Assembly (NCBI RefSeq): GCF_016427565.1
Contig: NZ_JAELXT010000010.1
Location: 87,668-151,667, forward strand
DNA: 64,000 nucleotides
Reading direction: 5' to 3'
From: Microvirga splendida
GTDB taxonomy: Bacteria > Pseudomonadota > Alphaproteobacteria > Rhizobiales > Beijerinckiaceae
The notes beneath the pieces are model-generated. The model was not told where the DNA came from, searched no databases, and worked only from the letters and a program-made list of their open reading frames with translations. Every line of letters starts with the position of its first letter. Position 1 is the first letter of the stretch. This document shows positions 52,950 through 62,506 of the stretch, piece by piece. A program made the position numbers and the translations under genes.

Positions 52950-54266
52950 TCAGGCCACCGTCCCGTGCAGGTCGTACTCGTCCGAGCTCTCAATCGTCAC
53001 ATTGACGATCTCGCCTGCCTTCAGCGGCTGGCGCGAAGCCACGTAGACGACGCCGTCGATCTCCGGGGCATCGTATTTCGTGCGGCCGGTTGCGACCGTG
53101 GCGCCGGTCTCGTCGATGATGACGGGAAGCGTCTTGCCGACCTTGCTCTTGAGGATCCTGGCGCTGATCTTCTGCTGCGTCTGCATGAAGCGGTGCCAGC
53201 GCTCCTCCTTCACCTCGGGCGGAACGGCGCCGGCGATGTCGTTGGCTGGCGCGCCCTGGACGGGCTCGTACTGGAAGCAGCCGGCCCGGTCGATCTTGGC
53301 GTCCTTGAGCCATTGCATGAGGAAGTCTACATCCTCCTCCGTCTCGCCGGGGAAGCCGACGATGAAGGTCGAACGGATCGCCAAGTCCGGGCAGATCTCA
53401 CGCCATTTGTGGATGCGCTCCAGGGTCTTCTCCTGGTTGCCCGGCCGGCGCATGGACTTCAGCACCTTGGGCGACGCATGCTGGAACGGGATGTCGAGGT
53501 ACGGAAGGATCTTGCCCTCGGCCATCAGCGGGATGACCTCATCCACATGCGGGTAGGGATAGACATAGTGCATGCGCACCCACATGCCGAGGTCGCCCAA
53601 CTCCCTGGCCAATTCGAAGAAGCGGGTGCGGACCTCCCGGTCCTTCCACAAGCTCGGCTGGTATTTGATGTCGAGGCCGTAGGCGCTGGTATCCTGCGAG
53701 ATTACCAGAAGCTCCTTGACCCCGGCCTTCGCGAGCTTCTCGGCCTCGCGCAGCACGTCGCCGATGGGTCGGCTGACGAGATCGCCGCGCAATTTCGGGA
53801 TGATGCAGAAGGAGCAGCGGTTGTTGCAGCCTTCGGAAATCTTCAGGTAGGCATAATGGCGCGGCGTCAGCTTCACACCCTGGGGCGGCACGAGGTCCAC
53901 GAAAGGATCATGGGCCGGCGGCACGGCCTGATGAACGGCCGAGACAACGGACTCGTAGGCCTGAGGCCCTGTGATCGCGAGCACGTTCGGGAACTGGTCC
54001 CGGATCTGCTCGGGCTCGGCGCCCATGCAGCCGGTGACGATCACCTTGCCGTTCTCGGCCATGGCCTCGCCGATGGCCTCCAGGGACTCGGCCTTGGCGC
54101 TGTCGAGAAAGCCGCAGGTGTTGACGATCACCACATCGGCCCCGTCATGCTCCTTGGTCAGCTGGTAACCTTGAGCGCGAAGCTGGGTGATGATGCGCTC
54201 CGAATCGACCAGGGCCTTCGGGCAGCCCAGGGACACGAACGAGACTTTAGGCGCGGGAGCATTCAT
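52950..54266 (-). CDS. rimO: Ribosomal protein S12 methylthiotransferase
   Basis: 438 residues. The N-terminal MTTase domain has [26 protein letters not shown] and VIVTGCMG with three cysteines for the auxiliary cluster; the radical SAM motif is [15 protein letters not shown]; a C-terminal TRAM domain ends the protein ([16 protein letters not shown]). It adds the beta-methylthio group to Asp88/89 of S12. It marks the end of the conserved chromosomal core: the DNA to its right changes in composition. Confidence 0.96.
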   Translation of the reverse strand: MNAPAPKVSFVSLGCPKALVDSERIITQLRAQGYQLTKEHDGADVVIVNTCGFLDSAKAESLEAIGEAMAENGKVIVTGCMGAEPEQIRDQFPNVLAITGPQAYESVVSAVHQAVPPAHDPFVDLVPPQGVKLTPRHYAYLKISEGCNNRCSFCIIPKLRGDLVSRPIGDVLREAEKLAKAGVKELLVISQDTSAYGLDIKYQPSLWKDREVRTRFFELARELGDLGMWVRMHYVYPYPHVDEVIPLMAEGKILPYLDIPFQHASPKVLKSMRRPGNQEKTLERIHKWREICPDLAIRSTFIVGFPGETEEDVDFLMQWLKDAKIDRAGCFQYEPVQGAPANDIAGAVPPEVKEERWHRFMQTQQKISARILKSKVGKTLPVIIDETGATVATGRTKYDAPEIDGVVYVASRQPLKAGEIVNVTIESSDEYDLHGTVA

Positions 54267-54942
54267 CCGCCAAATCCACCTAATCTAAACGAAACTGACA
54301 TCTGTGAGGCGCCGGCTTAAGACCGCATCGATACGAACTCTGGCCAGGAAACCTGTCGATCGAGGGCAGGAACACCTGGCACGCCCGGCGGCTTCACGCG
54401 CAGACCTGCTGGATTTGTCGTCTCGACCTGATCCAACGCCTCGCGCAGGCATCCCAGAGCAATGGGAACGCAGGACTTAAGACGCGTGTGTGCCTTTACA
54501 ACATGAGGCCCGGCTTTACAACGTCCGCTTTGCCGCGGACCTTGGTACCCTTGCGTCGACCTTGGCCAATCACAGATGACTATGTTCTGAATAGGTCGAT
54601 CCGTCATAGACTGAATCTCGGCCTTGTCGCCGCAGAGACCTAGTCAATCCGAGTTTCGTTTTCTACGGGCCCGGAGTGAACGGATCTTCAGTCGCCTGAT
54701 CAAGGTCACGCCTGGGCTCACTTCTTGTACTATAAAATCGGGGCTTTCCGTGCCCGCGGAGCAACGGTATGGCGGAGGTCTTCGTGCGCACGATCAAGCG
54801 CGATTACGTCCACGTGAGTTCATCGCCCCACATCAACCGAGATGACCCGTCCAATCTTTCGGGAGTAAGAGCACGCCGCAGTGCCACGCGTCACCCTGGA
54901 TGTCCCCGATAGTGCCTAGTACCGCCTCTACTAACAGGCTGA
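54267..54942. other. Gene-poor junction between core and polysaccharide island
   Basis: Nearly 680 bases with no intact gene. Short frames (for example 54317-54607 minus) lack ribosome sites and family resemblance. The right half holds an IS3 transposase remnant (54739-54845). Composition shifts here from GC-rich to AT-richer. The region looks like a scar of earlier insertions. Confidence 0.6.
54739..54845 (+). mobile_element. Relic of an IS3-family transposase (orfB), internally deleted
   Basis: Frame 54739-54798 reads CPRSNGMAEVFVRTIKRDYV, close to the conserved SPQSNGMAEAFVKTFKRDYV region ahead of the last catalytic glutamate in IS3-family orfB. The next bases, one frame over (54803-54845), read RPREFIAPHQPR then stop, matching the usual C-terminal YRSPREFI end. 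The roughly 30 residues normally between them are missing, and stop codons lie just upstream. No terminal repeats were found, so only a fragment survives. Confidence 0.6.
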
Positions 54943-56631
54943 TCAAGCAACCAAGCGGCTGGATGCGGCTGTGGTGCGATTGATTCCGCTCAAAAGGTCG
55001 GCATGGCTTGGGAAGCGCGGACCAATCGTTTCGGCCTCGACCAAGACTTTTTCGATCCCTGGAATCTTTGCAGCGTCACCAATTCGTTGGGAGAGTGAGG
55101 CTCTCATCAAATCCTGCCTGTGGGCCCCTGGATGGATGTAGCTGTCCCAAAGCAAACATGTGTTGGGAAGAAGCTCGACGACGCTACCTGGATTTGAACT
55201 GTCACCTTTTCCAGGTTGCCGCAGCCAGGCGCAGTACATCAGCATACCATTTTCTGAGTATGTATAGCTACGGTCCCCAGCCTCAAGCCGCCTCCAAGCA
55301 TAATCAAGAAAAGCTCTTCTACTTAGATCCTGCTTTCGCAAGGGCCTGTAAAGCAGAAGGTCGGAGATTGAATTCACTTGAAAGACCGTCTCCGGGGAGC
55401 CGGATGTGACGGTAGCGAGATCAATCTCATAGTATTTTTTATATTTGCGAGGGCGCAGCAGTGACAAGCGGTTCGCGACATTTCCGAGATAAATGACTGG
55501 GTCGAAAAGAACGTCCCTCACTTTCAAGGCTGTGGATCTGCTCTTGCCGTTCAGACACCGCTTCAGCACGTTCAGAAAAACCGCTTTTCCCATTTCCCGA
55601 AAGTGGGCGAAGCGGTGAAACTGGACGCTCAGCACATATACTGGGTCGGTGTGATCGGCCATCTCATCCTTATAACTGTCACCACCCGATGTTAGATCGA
55701 GTTGCTGAAGACCACAGTTCCCAAGATACTGCCCAAGTAGCAGGATGAGCATTCTCCCGGGCGAGCTTTCCCCATAGAATGGTGAGTAGCCGAATACACC
55801 AAGTGATACAAAGCCATGGCTAATAGGGCCGATATTCGCTGCAATAGGCACATCGTCCAGCATCAGAACCGAAGCATGTGTTAAGCCGGGCTTGTCCAAC
55901 AGCCGCAGTGTAAATTCCCTTTTTCGTGGATCATCCCGAAATGGGGCAGTGGGACTTATGGCTCCCTGGCGAAGATCGTAGAAGTCCGCCACAGTGTCGA
56001 TAAGCCGTTCAAGTTCCGCCCGGGATTGAATATGAACGAATGATAGCGTCCCATTGCGCTTAAGACGATTGATGCGGTTTCGATTGCCTCTCTTTTTCAA
56101 AGATCTCTCGACACTGCTATCAACGCCGAGCACCAAGTATGGACGCCTATATTCCTGCAATATTGAGGAGTGTCTCCAGCGGCGTCCGGGAGAACGCCAG
56201 CCTTGTGGGACATTCGCCGGTAAGTACCTCAACTTAAGTCTTTGCCGTGGATACTGCTCCTTCAAAAGGTCCAAAGCTCTTTCGATAAAGTCGTCAGAAC
56301 TGGACTCGGAGGCAATCCAAACCTGATACTCGGCCTGGTGAGCGCCAACATGGACTATTTGGTTTGTGCTAAGTTCAACAGCCAGTGGCAGAAGACCAGT
56401 CAAACGACCTTTGTCGTCCCGCTGGAACAAGAGCAAAACGTCATAAAGATCCTTATAGACGCTGTACCAAGCATCAGCGAATTCCCAAGCTTGAAAACTT
56501 GTCGCCCACGGACAAACAGCCGCCAAATCGATCCACTCGCTTTGAAATGCCGGATCCTCCAATAGTTTCTCCGCAGCAATCCCCCTAGAGAGTTTGACGC
56601 TCATTGTTGTGGCAGGGAAAAATTGCTCCAT
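54943..56631 (-). CDS. CelD/FemAB-like GNAT acyltransferase of polysaccharide cluster
   Basis: 562 residues. The middle (about 180-360) has the BioF2/CelD-type acetyltransferase pattern: KKRGNRNRINRLKRNGTLSFV, TVADFYDLRQGA, ASVLMLDDVPIAANIG and LDLTSGGDSYKDEMAD. The first 170 residues form the paired N-terminal GNAT half. The last about 170 residues (PETVFQVNSISDLLLYRP...RRAFLDYAWRRL...CAWLRQPGKGDSS) look like an additional acyltransferase-like domain, unusual for CelD proteins of about 350-400. Such proteins occur in many exopolysaccharide loci. Base use is noticeably AT-richer than in the genes to its left. The deacetylase gene precedes it on the same strand, 19 bases away. Confidence 0.68.
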   Translation of the reverse strand: MEQFFPATTMSVKLSRGIAAEKLLEDPAFQSEWIDLAAVCPWATSFQAWEFADAWYSVYKDLYDVLLLFQRDDKGRLTGLLPLAVELSTNQIVHVGAHQAEYQVWIASESSSDDFIERALDLLKEQYPRQRLKLRYLPANVPQGWRSPGRRWRHSSILQEYRRPYLVLGVDSSVERSLKKRGNRNRINRLKRNGTLSFVHIQSRAELERLIDTVADFYDLRQGAISPTAPFRDDPRKREFTLRLLDKPGLTHASVLMLDDVPIAANIGPISHGFVSLGVFGYSPFYGESSPGRMLILLLGQYLGNCGLQQLDLTSGGDSYKDEMADHTDPVYVLSVQFHRFAHFREMGKAVFLNVLKRCLNGKSRSTALKVRDVLFDPVIYLGNVANRLSLLRPRKYKKYYEIDLATVTSGSPETVFQVNSISDLLLYRPLRKQDLSRRAFLDYAWRRLEAGDRSYTYSENGMLMYCAWLRQPGKGDSSNPGSVVELLPNTCLLWDSYIHPGAHRQDLMRASLSQRIGDAAKIPGIEKVLVEAETIGPRFPSHADLLSGINRTTAASSRLVA

Positions 56632-56650
56632 GGGATCCCCTCCGCTGTTA

Positions 56651-57724
56651 TTATGCAGAGACTGGCTTTCTCAATGGCAGATAGCTACGCACCAGATGAC
56701 TGAAGCGTGCGACGCCATTTAACTTGGCAATGAAGCGAAGCATGTTGTCGTTCCGCCCAATGTATATGCGTGGGATGCTCATGAGCCTGTTGCGGATCAT
56801 CGGCAACGCTATCGGTCCAGGCTCCAAGCTGAACGCCACAGGCATTCCGCTCTGTCTCACGATCGCTTCGTGAACGTGCGAGTAGTCTCGTGCAGAACCG
56901 TTTGGATACGCAAAGGCGAGGGGCGCCGCTCCAAGCCTCGAAGTCAACTCGTTGATCGAATGAATGATCTCCTCATCTGCTTCGGTGGGGGATACTTGCG
57001 TCAGGATCGGATGAGAGCAAGTATGAGCCCCGAACTCGACGCCCTGACGTGCGAGAACCTGAACGTCAGACCAATCCAGATAAAGGCGACGGAATGTGTC
57101 CTGAGGCGCGGGCGGTACATCCAGCGCAGCCGCAAGCTCGCTCATGGCTTGGTCCCGACCCGCTGCAGGAAGACGCTTTCGTTTCTCCACCCAAGCAACG
57201 GTAGCGCTATCCCGCTCTCCTTCTGTGCCGAGACTTGTCCAGCCGATCAGCGGAACCGCGGCACTGTATCTGGGAGTTTGCTGAAAACAATAAGCTGCAA
57301 AATCCCATATGAACGGCCGCCCCGCTCCAATGTATTCAGTTGCCAGGAAGATTGCAGCAGGAAGTCCACGATCGCGCATGATGGGCCAAGCGACCTCCGC
57401 ATTGTCGCGGTATCCATCGTCAAATGTGATGAGGACAGGGCAGGGCGGGAGCTGGCGATCTTCGTCCAGCCATGCAACGAGGTCACGCAAAGAGATCGGA
57501 TTGTAGTGAGCCTTCAAGTAGTCCATCTGCCTGACGAAGGCTTCCCTGGTTGCACTATATGTCGGTTTGAAACCTTGAAATCCATTGTCGTCAGGGTGTT
57601 CAACCCGATGATAGCAAAGGACGGTCAATTGCGCCTCACGGATCGACCTAAGCCATCCCGCCGGAATGTCTTTCTTATGCTGCGACTTGAGCGAGGGTGC
57701 GTGCCTGACCGTAAACGTGCTCAT
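56651..57724 (-). CDS. Polysaccharide deacetylase (NodB-homology)
   Basis: 357 residues. The metal-binding motif LITFDDGYRDNAEVAW supplies the two aspartates, and GAHTCSHPILTQ the H-x3-H pair, so the carbohydrate esterase 4 site is complete. The final domain has ARDYSHVHEAIVRQSG. No clear signal peptide, so it may act on a lipid-linked precursor in the cytoplasm, or be exported otherwise. It removes N-acetyl groups from a polysaccharide. Genes flanking it on the same strand encode an acyltransferase and a C5-epimerase; together they modify a surface polymer. Confidence 0.85.
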   Translation of the reverse strand: MSTFTVRHAPSLKSQHKKDIPAGWLRSIREAQLTVLCYHRVEHPDDNGFQGFKPTYSATREAFVRQMDYLKAHYNPISLRDLVAWLDEDRQLPPCPVLITFDDGYRDNAEVAWPIMRDRGLPAAIFLATEYIGAGRPFIWDFAAYCFQQTPRYSAAVPLIGWTSLGTEGERDSATVAWVEKRKRLPAAGRDQAMSELAAALDVPPAPQDTFRRLYLDWSDVQVLARQGVEFGAHTCSHPILTQVSPTEADEEIIHSINELTSRLGAAPLAFAYPNGSARDYSHVHEAIVRQSGMPVAFSLEPGPIALPMIRNRLMSIPRIYIGRNDNMLRFIAKLNGVARFSHLVRSYLPLRKPVSA

Positions 57725-57868
57725 GCGGTTACATGTTTGCTAGAGGCGAAGCGCAACGTTGAGTACCAGATCTTCACCAAGCGCGCTGCAACGCTAAATG
57801 GGTTGCAAACTTGGATCGCATCCGAGCACCGGTGAAAGATGAGGAGAGGGAAACACATGCGCACCGGT

Positions 57869-58837
57869 TTACGCCATCTCTTCATTATCGACGTCGACAA
57901 GCTTCTGCTTTATTTTGACTAGAACGGCATGAGATTTACGCATCGGAGACGCGCTATAGGTTGCCCAGCGATGTGCAGTTCGCGCAAATATCGCGCTGTG
58001 CTTCGGGAACGTATCTGCTAAGGCTTGGAGCTGCGCGACGTGCAGGTCATGATAGAAGGGGCTCGCCAGCCGCCCTCCCAGATCGTATTGAGACCAATAG
58101 CCCGTATCATAATCAGGCAATCGCTTTGAAAGAGCTGTCAGGGTGGCATCCAGTGGCTGGGAACTTCTTTCGTTAGGAAAAGCCAATTGGAAATCCTTAA
58201 GGCCCATTAAGCTGAAAATCCATCCATTCAAGACGGCTGGCATTTTGCTCGTGGGGTATTCCTCGAGGATGAGTCCATCGGCTTCGTAACGCGCAACGCC
58301 AATGCTGGAGCGTTCATCGGCCATCTCGTCTCTGGCACGATATGCCGGTGTGCGATAGCGAGTGTCACCTGTCGCAAGATAGGCTCTCGACAGAACAGAA
58401 ACTCCTTGTCCTTGCGCCATTGAGGAGTAGGGACTCACAGCGCCCCGTCCAAGCATGTCCCAACATCGCCAACCGCCATTATCATCAATATGATCAGCGC
58501 CCCAATTGGCAATGGTCAAAAACCTGTTGCGCTCCGATTCGTCCTCACGTCCTGACAGAAGCCAGAGGTCCCAGTGAGCCAAGCCTTTTTGAAATACGGT
58601 GATCGGGAAACTGAAAAGATTGCCGCGGTCGGTTTGAACGATCGGAATTCCATGATTGTCACACAGCCCCTGCCAACGAGACTTCCCGGTGAGATCGTTG
58701 AAATAGCCTTCAAGCTGGTTTGGACGGTAGATGCGGCCGCGGCCCTGAGGAACGTGGTGTTGCGAGCTTCCCGCCGCATAGCGAGCCCATTTCCGCAACC
58801 TGAAATAATAGCGTCTTGCCAGATCGAGCCTCTCCAT
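57869..58837 (-). CDS. D-glucuronyl C5-epimerase-like protein
   Basis: 322 residues. Residues 137-158 (YSSMAQGQGVSVLSRAYLATGD) match the C-terminal domain of heparosan-type D-glucuronyl C5-epimerases, and LEEYPTSKMPAVLNGWIFSLMGL continues it (the conserved N-G-x-I/F region). These enzymes convert D-glucuronate to L-iduronate within a polymer. Bacterial members are rare but known. There is no signal peptide, so it would act in the cytoplasm. No in-frame start exists upstream before a stop, so it is not extended. Expected product: an iduronate-containing surface polysaccharide. The deacetylase and acyltransferase genes follow on the same strand. Confidence 0.72.
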   Translation of the reverse strand: MERLDLARRYYFRLRKWARYAAGSSQHHVPQGRGRIYRPNQLEGYFNDLTGKSRWQGLCDNHGIPIVQTDRGNLFSFPITVFQKGLAHWDLWLLSGREDESERNRFLTIANWGADHIDDNGGWRCWDMLGRGAVSPYSSMAQGQGVSVLSRAYLATGDTRYRTPAYRARDEMADERSSIGVARYEADGLILEEYPTSKMPAVLNGWIFSLMGLKDFQLAFPNERSSQPLDATLTALSKRLPDYDTGYWSQYDLGGRLASPFYHDLHVAQLQALADTFPKHSAIFARTAHRWATYSASPMRKSHAVLVKIKQKLVDVDNEEMA

Positions 58838-59215
58838 CCCGTACCGCCGTTCTTCGCTGTTCGTGACGCTGACTCAAGATCTCTTGTATCATCACGTCTG
58901 CAGATAAGCCCGCCGCGATCGGAGATGAGAAGGAAATCATTGATAATCGCGGCGTAAGGGCCGTGAATGCCCAGCAAGGTTAAAATCTAGCAAATTGTAC
59001 GATGACAGCGAACGTATTTTCAGAGGTCATGAGAAAGAAATGACCGCTCATGCTGGGTAATCCGGTATGGCTATACACAAATCGATTGCGCTCGACTGTT
59101 AACGTGGCAGAATTTATCACTGAGAGTAAAACTTTTTGTCGAAACTCAGAGCCGCCAAGGCGTTCACTGGCTATCGACTTGACGCGGAACGTCATTTTAG
59201 CAGAGCTGAGCGGTG
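58838..59215. other. Divergent intergenic region of the polysaccharide island
   Basis: About 380 AT-rich bases between the epimerase (minus) and the GT4 glycosyltransferase (plus). It should carry both promoters. Short open frames on the minus strand (58980-59195, and the one from 58977) show no homology I recognise. No palindrome strong enough to name. Confidence 0.4.
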
Positions 59216-60385
59216 ATGGTCGACATGCACGTCACTTTAGTTGGATCCCACCCACTGCCGGACGAGCCGAGCCAGGGGGGCGTTCAAAGAGTCGTGCAGG
59301 TACTGCGCCGTGGATTAGCAGAAAGACTGCGCGTTTCCCTCGTCGTACCAGATTCCTCCCGAAGTCTTAGACATGTCGACGCTTCTGGGGAGATTATCTA
59401 TCTGAAGATTCCTGCCTGTCCCCGCATTCTTACATATTGGTCTTGGTGTTCCCGGGCCACCTACCGCGCAGTCGAGCGCTTTTCTCCCGACATCGTACAT
59501 GTGCAAGACTTGGCTGGTTTCTCTCTACTCTGGCCAAGATATCATGGAAAACGGAGCCGGCCATGGATATTCACTCCGCATGGCGTCAATGACAGAGAGG
59601 TGGCCTTCAAAGCAGACACCGATATGGCGCGCCGAATGACCGCCTCTCTTCGATCATCCTTTCTGAGATCGGTCGAGAGAATATCGCGGGGACGCTTTGA
59701 TATCTCAATTGTTATCAACTCCTACCTGTTCGATGCGATGCCAGATCTGACAAAAATGCACAACAGACTGATACCAAACCCAGTCGACGAAGTTTTTTTG
59801 ACCTCATCTGATGATAGTTGCAACCGGACAGAAGGTTACAATCTGCTTTATGTAGGTGAGGTCAGCGCCCGCAAGAATGTCTTGGCGCTTGTGCGAATGA
59901 TGAGCGAAATAGTACGTCGGGGCGTAGACGCCCATCTCCATATTGTCGGTCCATTTGCCGAGGACCAGTACCTAAAAACGTGCTTAGGTGCGGTCGAAGA
60001 CATGAATCTGAACTCCTTCATCACTTTTCACGGCAATGCCTGCCCCCAGGATCTAGTGTGGTGGATGGACAAGTCGGACGTGCTAGTGCTTGCATCTAAG
60101 CAGGAAACAGCTCCTATGGTCGTCGCCGAAGCTCATTGTAGAGGTCTTGCGGTCGCCGTGCCTCACGCTTTTGGTCTTGTGTCGATGGTCTCGGAGGGCA
60201 AAGACGGAGTCTTTCTGAGCGGACAAGATCTTAGTGAAGATGCATCACGGGTCCTGAACCTGCTAACTTCTGGCTTAGACCGCGAAGCCATACGCCGAGA
60301 TGCTGCCCGCAAGTACAAACTCGAGCATGTCATCGATAGCACCATTGATGTTTACCAACAGGCTCTGAGAACTCGCCAAACTTAA
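59216..60385 (+). CDS. GT4 family glycosyltransferase
   Basis: 389 residues from the ATG at 59216; an ATG at 59225 is equally possible. The N-terminal Rossmann half has SQGGVQRVVQVLRRGLAERL; the C-terminal half has the GT4 hallmark LLYVGEVSARKNVLALVRMM and the donor-binding EX7E region ASKQETAPMVVAEAHCRG. It transfers a sugar from a nucleotide donor to a growing chain. Base composition and codon choice (many A/T third positions) differ from the left part of the window. AsnB-like gene follows 99 bases downstream on the same strand. Confidence 0.88.
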   Translation: MVDMHVTLVGSHPLPDEPSQGGVQRVVQVLRRGLAERLRVSLVVPDSSRSLRHVDASGEIIYLKIPACPRILTYWSWCSRATYRAVERFSPDIVHVQDLAGFSLLWPRYHGKRSRPWIFTPHGVNDREVAFKADTDMARRMTASLRSSFLRSVERISRGRFDISIVINSYLFDAMPDLTKMHNRLIPNPVDEVFLTSSDDSCNRTEGYNLLYVGEVSARKNVLALVRMMSEIVRRGVDAHLHIVGPFAEDQYLKTCLGAVEDMNLNSFITFHGNACPQDLVWWMDKSDVLVLASKQETAPMVVAEAHCRGLAVAVPHAFGLVSMVSEGKDGVFLSGQDLSEDASRVLNLLTSGLDREAIRRDAARKYKLEHVIDSTIDVYQQALRTRQT

Positions 60386-60484
60386 CGGCATCACAGAATG
60401 TGCTGTTGGTCGGTAGAAGCTCGCACTCGCTGATTTCCATAGAGTGTGACGTAGGAAGTGCCGACAACTGGGTAGGAGCCGTCG

Positions 60485-62437
60485 ATGTGTGGAATTGCTG
60501 GGTATCTTGGCCACTTCGAAAAGGCGGATCTCAACCGGATGAGTTCTCGGATCGCGCACCGCGGTCCCGACGGTGCTGGAATGTGGTGCTCATCGGATCA
60601 GCAAGTAGGATTATCTCACAGACGCCTGTCGATCATCGACCTGTCAAATGCTGCCAGTCAGCCTATGGCCGACGAGACTGGCCAAATTGTCCTGATCTAC
60701 AACGGAGAGCTTTACAACTATCGCGAGCTTCAGCAGCAGTTAGAGTATCTAGGTTTTCACTTCAAGACACGATCCGACACGGAGGTGCTTCTCAAGATGT
60801 ATCTCTGGAAGGGGGTTGAGATGCTGAATTCCTTGAACGGTATTTTCGCCTTCGCAATCTGGGACAACCGTTCGAAGACTCTGTTCGTTGCGCGTGATGG
60901 CGTCGGCGTCAAACCACTTTACTATACAACCACCTCTCGAGGTCTCTTATTCTCGAGTGAGATGAAGTCTTTCCTCGACCTTCCAGATGTAGATTGGACA
61001 GTGAATCCTACCGCTTTGCAAAATTACATGACCTATCATTGGAGCCCGGGCGAAACGACTATGGCCGGAAGCATAAGGAAACTTCTTCCCGGTCACGCAT
61101 TCTTGGCGCGCGATGATCAAATCGTGAAGCTTTGGTCGTACTACGACCTGCCGTATGCATCACCGCCGCAAGATATGAGCAGTCAAGACGCGATCATGAT
61201 GGTTCATGAGAGTGTCAGGGCGGCGGTTGAGCGGCAGATGGTAGCGGATGTTCCGGTTGGCGCGTTCCTCTCCGGCGGCCTTGACTCTAGCTCCGTGGTC
61301 GCATTCGCCAAAGAAAGCGCAAAGGACAGCAATCTTCCTTGCTTTACTATTCGCTTTACCCGACCTGGTGCAAGAGATGAGGGAATGGAAGACGATCTTC
61401 CCTATGCACACCGTGTTGCCCGCCATATCGGTGTTGATGTTGAGGAAGTTCCTGTTGGCCCTGAAAGCCTGAGGCTTTTGCCGGAACTCATATATATGAT
61501 GGATGAGCCGCAAGCCGACGTAGCGCCTATTAACGCCTACCTCATCAGCGCGGCCGCCAAGCAACTAGGAATCAAGGTTCTTTTGTCGGGAATGGGAGGC
61601 GACGATATTTTCACAGGGTACCGGCGGCACTACGCTCTGTCGCAAGAGCGTCGATGGAGTTGGTTGCCGCAAGCGGCGCGACAGGCTGCGTCGGAACTGG
61701 CTAGCCGCATACCTGTTCGCAATCCCATGGCACGGAAGATACGGAAGGCGTTTTCGTATGCACATCTTCCTGAGGATGAACGGATTGCAAGCTATTTCTT
61801 TTGGGAGCAGCCAAGCGCTATTTCCTCATTGCTTGCTCCCGGTTGGGGTATGAACCCTGAAGGAAAGGGAGTGGGAACTCCCTTGTTAGATGCCATAGAG
61901 CAATTGCCTGAATCGACTGAGCCAATCAACCGGATGCTCTATCTCGACGGCAAATTTTTCGTGCCAGATCACAATTTAAACTTCTTTGATAAGGTCTCGA
62001 TGGCATGTGGAGTGGAATGCCGAGTTCCGCTCCTCGACACTGAACTTATCAAAGTCGCGACCTCTCTGCCTACAAAGTACAAACAGGTCGGGCGTGAAGG
62101 TAAGTGGGTCTTCAAACGGGCTATGGAGCAGCATCTTCCGCGAGAAGCAATCTACCGACCCAAAACAGGATTTGGAATGCCTCTGAGAGCTTGGATGCAG
62201 GAAGAACTCTATGATCTTCAGGAGGAGCTTCTCTCGGTACGATCACTGCAAAATCGGGGATACTTTAACGTCAAAGCGGTCCAAGGCCTTCGTGCAGCAA
62301 CGCGGCGAGGAAGTGTAGATGGTACTTACACTTTGCTTGCAATCATCTGCATCGAGTTGTGGAGTCGAATCTTCTTGGATAAATCGCTAACGTTTTCAAA
62401 CGATACTACACAGTCGTCAATTTTAGCCGAGGTGTGA
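60485..62437 (+). CDS. Asparagine synthase-like amidotransferase of polysaccharide cluster
   Basis: 650 residues, ATG preceded by AGGAG. N-terminal class II glutaminase begins MCGIAGYLG with Cys2; RIAHRGPDGAG and YNGELYNYREL follow. The synthase domain has the PPi-loop FLSGGLDSSSVVAFA and ends with FGMPLRAWMQEEL. Similar proteins in exosortase and exopolysaccharide loci amidate sugars (uronic acids) rather than make free asparagine; that role is inferred here from the uronate-modifying neighbours. Convergent with the second GT4 gene. Confidence 0.85.
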   Translation: MCGIAGYLGHFEKADLNRMSSRIAHRGPDGAGMWCSSDQQVGLSHRRLSIIDLSNAASQPMADETGQIVLIYNGELYNYRELQQQLEYLGFHFKTRSDTEVLLKMYLWKGVEMLNSLNGIFAFAIWDNRSKTLFVARDGVGVKPLYYTTTSRGLLFSSEMKSFLDLPDVDWTVNPTALQNYMTYHWSPGETTMAGSIRKLLPGHAFLARDDQIVKLWSYYDLPYASPPQDMSSQDAIMMVHESVRAAVERQMVADVPVGAFLSGGLDSSSVVAFAKESAKDSNLPCFTIRFTRPGARDEGMEDDLPYAHRVARHIGVDVEEVPVGPESLRLLPELIYMMDEPQADVAPINAYLISAAAKQLGIKVLLSGMGGDDIFTGYRRHYALSQERRWSWLPQAARQAASELASRIPVRNPMARKIRKAFSYAHLPEDERIASYFFWEQPSAISSLLAPGWGMNPEGKGVGTPLLDAIEQLPESTEPINRMLYLDGKFFVPDHNLNFFDKVSMACGVECRVPLLDTELIKVATSLPTKYKQVGREGKWVFKRAMEQHLPREAIYRPKTGFGMPLRAWMQEELYDLQEELLSVRSLQNRGYFNVKAVQGLRAATRRGSVDGTYTLLAIICIELWSRIFLDKSLTFSNDTTQSSILAEV

Positions 62438-62506
62438 AGAAGGGCATTTCAGCCCACATGCGCTCCTATAAGACGATATAAATACTGTATTTGCGCGGAC
62501 TCTCGC

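Noticed and set aside
54317..54607. 96-residue minus-strand frame in the junction region
   Set aside because: No ribosome site, no family resemblance, and it lies in scarred DNA beside an IS relic.
58516..58977. 153-residue minus-strand frame overlapping the C5-epimerase start as a possible frameshifted N-terminus
   Set aside because: Its extra N-terminal sequence did not resemble the epimerase family and there is no homopolymer at the supposed junction.
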